Source: CAJQGY01 sp905478015
Lineage (GTDB): Bacteria > Pseudomonadota > Gammaproteobacteria > Magnimaribacterales > D2472
Direction: 5' to 3'
Assembly: GCA_943788365.1 (NCBI GenBank)
Contig: CALSPZ010000001.1
Span: 868,001-932,000, forward strand
DNA: 64,000 nucleotides
Positions 61,813-64,000 of the stretch are shown here, piece after piece. The notes under the pieces were generated by a model. The model worked only from the letters and a program-made list of their open reading frames with translations, made no database searches and was not told the origin of the DNA. The position numbers and the translations under genes are program-made. Positions within the stretch are counted from its first letter, which is position 1; each line of letters opens with the position of its first letter.

Positions 61813-63141
61813 TCAATTGTCATGTATTGAACCTAATAAAGAGTTTGCAAGTGCTTTTTCAATCTTTATATCTACAAGATTTCCTATAAGATCTGTTTTA
61901 GTAAAATCAAAATTTACCACCCTATTACACTCTGTTCTAGCCTGAAGTTGATCGGGGCTTTTTTTAGCAATTCCAGTAACGAGACATCTCTCAATACCGC
62001 CTTCCATTTGCACGCTATGATTTTTATGAAAGGAATTTAAGGTAGATTGAAGAATGCTTAGCCTTTCTTTCTTCTCACTTAGGCTAACAGGATCACTTAA
62101 TTTTGTTGCAGGTGTTCCTGGTCTCGGAGAATATATAAAGCTAAATGATGAATCAAATTTTATTAGATTTACTAACTCCATTGTAAGTTCAAAATCTTTG
62201 CTTGTTTCTCCTGGAAATCCAACAATAAAATCTGATGAGACTCTTAAATCAGGTCTTGTATTCTTAATTCTATTTACAACATCGACGAAGAGTTCAGTTG
62301 TATAGTTTCTTTTCATTTTTTGAAGAATTGAGTTAGACCCTGATTGAACTGGTAGATGAAGTTGGCTAACTAATTGGGGAACTGACTTATAAACATCAAT
62401 AAGGTCATCAGTCATATCAAGGGGATGAGATGTTGTATATCGAATTCTTTTTACTCCATCTATATGACTAGAAATCTCAATAAGGTCTGATAGTCTCAGC
62501 ATCCTTCCGTTTAATGGCATTATGTATGAGTTAACATTTTGCCCAATAAAAGTTATTTCTGAGACGCCTTGCTCAACTAGCCTAGCAATCTCATCAAAAA
62601 TTTGTTCTGGCTTTCTGCTAACCTCATCGCCTCTTGTATAAGGAACAACACAGAAAGAGCAATATTTTGAACAGCCTTCCATAATAGAAACAAAGCTTGA
62701 TGGGCCTGATGATGAGGGGGAGGGCAGTGAATCAAACTTTTCTTCTATTGGGAATGTTATATCAATTGCTTTTATGCCACTTTCTTTTTTAATATCTAGT
62801 AAATCAGGCACTTTATGGAGAGTTTGTGGGCCATATATTAAATCAACATAAGGAGCTCTTTTCATAATATTCTTGCCTTCTTGGGTGGCAACACATCCTC
62901 CAACACCAATCTTTAGATTAGGGTTTTTTTCTTTTAGCTTCCTTAGTCTGCCTAAATCTGAATAGACCTTTGCTTCAGCCTTCTCTCTAATTGAGCATGT
63001 ATTAAGCAAAACGATATCTGCTTCTTCTGGGCTATCGGTAACCGTGACATTTTTTTTATCTTTCAATATGTCAATAGTCTTCTCAGAGTCATATTCATTC
63101 ATTTGACATCCGAAGGTTTTAATATAAAGTTTCGTTCCCAT
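61813..63141 (-). CDS. miaB: tRNA-2-methylthio-N6-dimethylallyladenosine synthase MiaB
   Basis: A 442-residue radical-SAM methylthiotransferase. The N-terminal domain has the auxiliary cluster cysteines in TFGCQMNEYD, NTCSIREKAE and GGCVATQEG. The radical SAM cluster is in GCSKYCSFCVVPYTRG, and the C-terminal TRAM domain binds tRNA. It modifies A37 of UNN-decoding tRNAs. It heads the miaB-phoH-ybeY-corC-lnt operon, and its start codon is only 13 bases from the divergent DUF1820 gene. Confidence 0.97.
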   Translation of the reverse strand: MGTKLYIKTFGCQMNEYDSEKTIDILKDKKNVTVTDSPEEADIVLLNTCSIREKAEAKVYSDLGRLRKLKEKNPNLKIGVGGCVATQEGKNIMKRAPYVDLIYGPQTLHKVPDLLDIKKESGIKAIDITFPIEEKFDSLPSPSSSGPSSFVSIMEGCSKYCSFCVVPYTRGDEVSRKPEQIFDEIARLVEQGVSEITFIGQNVNSYIMPLNGRMLRLSDLIEISSHIDGVKRIRYTTSHPLDMTDDLIDVYKSVPQLVSQLHLPVQSGSNSILQKMKRNYTTELFVDVVNRIKNTRPDLRVSSDFIVGFPGETSKDFELTMELVNLIKFDSSFSFIYSPRPGTPATKLSDPVSLSEKKERLSILQSTLNSFHKNHSVQMEGGIERCLVTGIAKKSPDQLQARTECNRVVNFDFTKTDLIGNLVDIKIEKALANSLLGSIHDN

Positions 63142-63146
63142 ATAAT
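63141..63146 (+). promoter_or_regulatory. -10 element, predicted leaderless DUF1820 start
   Basis: TATAAT (63141-63146) ends 8 bases before ATG 63155 and overlaps the first base of the divergent miaB start codon. The RNA would start within a base or two of the ATG. No suitably spaced -35 is seen. Confidence 0.5.
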
Positions 63147-63154
63147 TAAGTATT

Positions 63155-63475
63155 ATGAATATGAAAAGTGTTTACAAGATAATTTTTATTCAACTTGGTG
63201 AAATTTACGAAGTTTTTGCTAAACAAATTTATCAAAGTGATATGTACGGCTTCATCGAGGTTGAGGAGTATATATTTAATAAGGATAAACAGCTAGTGGT
63301 TGATCCTTCTTCAGAGAAACTAAAAAAAGAATTTGCTAAAGTTGAAAGGAGTTATATTCCTATGAATGCTATCTTGAGAATAGATGAGGTTAGAGAAACC
63401 GGCGAGGCAAAAATAAAAGAAAATAAAGATAGGGTAAGTCCCTTCCCTTTAAATATTCAACCTGCGAATAAATAG
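63155..63475 (+). CDS. DUF1820 family protein
   Basis: A 106-residue protein matching DUF1820, a small gammaproteobacterial family: YKIIFIQLGEIYEVFAKQI, SDMYGFIEVEEYIF, VDPSSEKLK and RSYIPMNAILRIDEV. Its PilZ-like or small beta-barrel character and function are unknown. A second in-frame ATG lies at 63161. Its beside-miaB position recurs in related genomes as I recall. Confidence 0.8.
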   Translation: MNMKSVYKIIFIQLGEIYEVFAKQIYQSDMYGFIEVEEYIFNKDKQLVVDPSSEKLKKEFAKVERSYIPMNAILRIDEVRETGEAKIKENKDRVSPFPLNIQPANK

Positions 63476-63478
63476 TTT

Positions 63479-64000
63479 TTACTGATCAGGTAAAAATAAA
63501 TCTTTATAAAATAAAAGCTCCCCTACAGATTCTTTTATATCACCCATGGCTCTATGAGAGCCGTTCTTCTCATAAACCTGAGCTCCATTCATCCATCTAA
63601 CTGCTGCTTCTTTAAAGGAGGAGACATCTATATGTCTATAGTTAAAGTATTCTTCTAGCCTTGGCATGTATTTGATAAGAAATCTTCTGTCATGTGAAAC
63701 TGTATTTCCACACATTGGAGATTGCTTGTGGCCAACATATTTTGAGATAAATTCTAATGTTTCAATTTCAGCCATTTGCATGGTGATATTACTTTTCTTT
63801 ACTTCTTCAATTAAACCAGATGAGCCATGTTGGTTTTGATTCCAGTCATCCATTTCATCCAATAAAGAGTTCGGTTGATTGATGATGAGATTTGGTCCCT
63901 CGGCTATAATGTTTAGCTGGGAATCTGTAATCAAAGTAGCTATTTCTATAATTTTTTCTTTATTCGGATCAAGGCCTGTCATCTCTAGGTCAATCCAAAT
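63479..64000 (-). CDS. orn: oligoribonuclease (5' end cut by window edge)
   Basis: A DEDDh exonuclease that degrades 2-5-nt RNAs. Reading in from the window edge, IWIDLEMTGLD supplies the first Asp and Glu; NTVSHDRRFL and SHRAMGDIKES supply the remaining His and Asp residues. The first visible internal Met is at 63982, but the frame is open to 64000 and the WIDLEMTG start shows that only a few N-terminal residues are missing. It converges on the DUF1820 gene. Confidence 0.95.
   Translation of the reverse strand: MWIDLEMTGLDPNKEKIIEIATLITDSQLNIIAEGPNLIINQPNSLLDEMDDWNQNQHGSSGLIEEVKKSNITMQMAEIETLEFISKYVGHKQSPMCGNTVSHDRRFLIKYMPRLEEYFNYRHIDVSSFKEAAVRWMNGAQVYEKNGSHRAMGDIKESVGELLFYKDLFLPDQ

Noticed and set aside
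63103..63108. A perfect -35 hexamer TTGACA upstream of the DUF1820 gene
   Set aside because: It lies 32 bases from the TATAAT at 63141, far beyond the 16-18 allowed, and falls in conserved miaB codons.

Overview
The window is a compact, AT-rich bacterial chromosome segment, almost wholly coding, with many gene overlaps of 1 to 14 bases. Conserved gene orders (miaB-phoH-ybeY-corC-lnt; tyrS, mepM, anmK, erpA, hemJ; dksA-pcnB; pepP-ubiH opposite zapA-ssrS-fau; nnrD-tsaE-ami) and a DUF1820 gene place it in the Gammaproteobacteria. Low GC, streamlining, TonB receptors and scavenging genes suggest a marine SAR86-like lineage. That placement is inference. I see no rRNA, insertion sequence, phage, CRISPR array or replication origin.

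Layout. 1-7510 (+): one long operon rich in glutathione-related enzymes: a DsbA/HCCA-isomerase-like protein, a frameshifted haloalkane dehalogenase, two GSTs, a GST-N fusion, DUF1330, DUF2855, an SDR and a nitronate-monooxygenase-like flavoprotein. 7507-11020 (-): a TPP-riboswitch-controlled thiamine uptake operon (TonB receptor, PnuT-type transporter, kinase). 11143-13208 (+): a MATE exporter and a membrane zinc protease. 13273-17919 (-): pstSCAB phosphate uptake, without phoU. 18058-18135 (-): tRNA-Ile(GAT). 18190-22633: YciC-like membrane protein, prolyl oligopeptidase, FKBP lipoprotein and tyrS. 22711-30292: putA, mepM, anmK, erpA, hemJ, hemL. 30293-36237 (+): a PfkB kinase, dksA with a histone-H1-like tail, pcnB, a deoxynucleoside kinase, acs and a lipoprotein. 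36230-42681: MBL and NUDIX hydrolases, an alpha/beta hydrolase, a membrane-anchored paraoxonase-like protein, nnrD, tsaE and an amidase. 42678-49950: priA, L31, dut, sixA, L28, ubiH-like, pepP, TIGR02449, zapA, 6S RNA, fau. 50020-57513: DUF5916 outer-membrane protein, ilvA, rpiA, a glutathione peroxidase, a candidate new small RNA, and a FadJ-like beta-oxidation protein. 57516-64000: L,D-transpeptidase, lnt, corC, ybeY, phoH, miaB, DUF1820 and the partial orn.

The most notable signals beyond ordinary gene content are these. First, the genes heading transcription units repeatedly have a sigma70 -10 hexamer ending about 6 bases before the start codon and no Shine-Dalgarno sequence, which predicts leaderless mRNAs; genes inside operons keep Shine-Dalgarno sites. 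Second, an orphan promoter, hairpin and terminator unit at 55175-55288 (-) looks like a roughly 80-nt small RNA with a C-rich loop. Third, a complete thiamine-scavenging operon sits under a TPP riboswitch. Fourth, there is the glutathione/dehalogenase operon with its broken dehalogenase gene.
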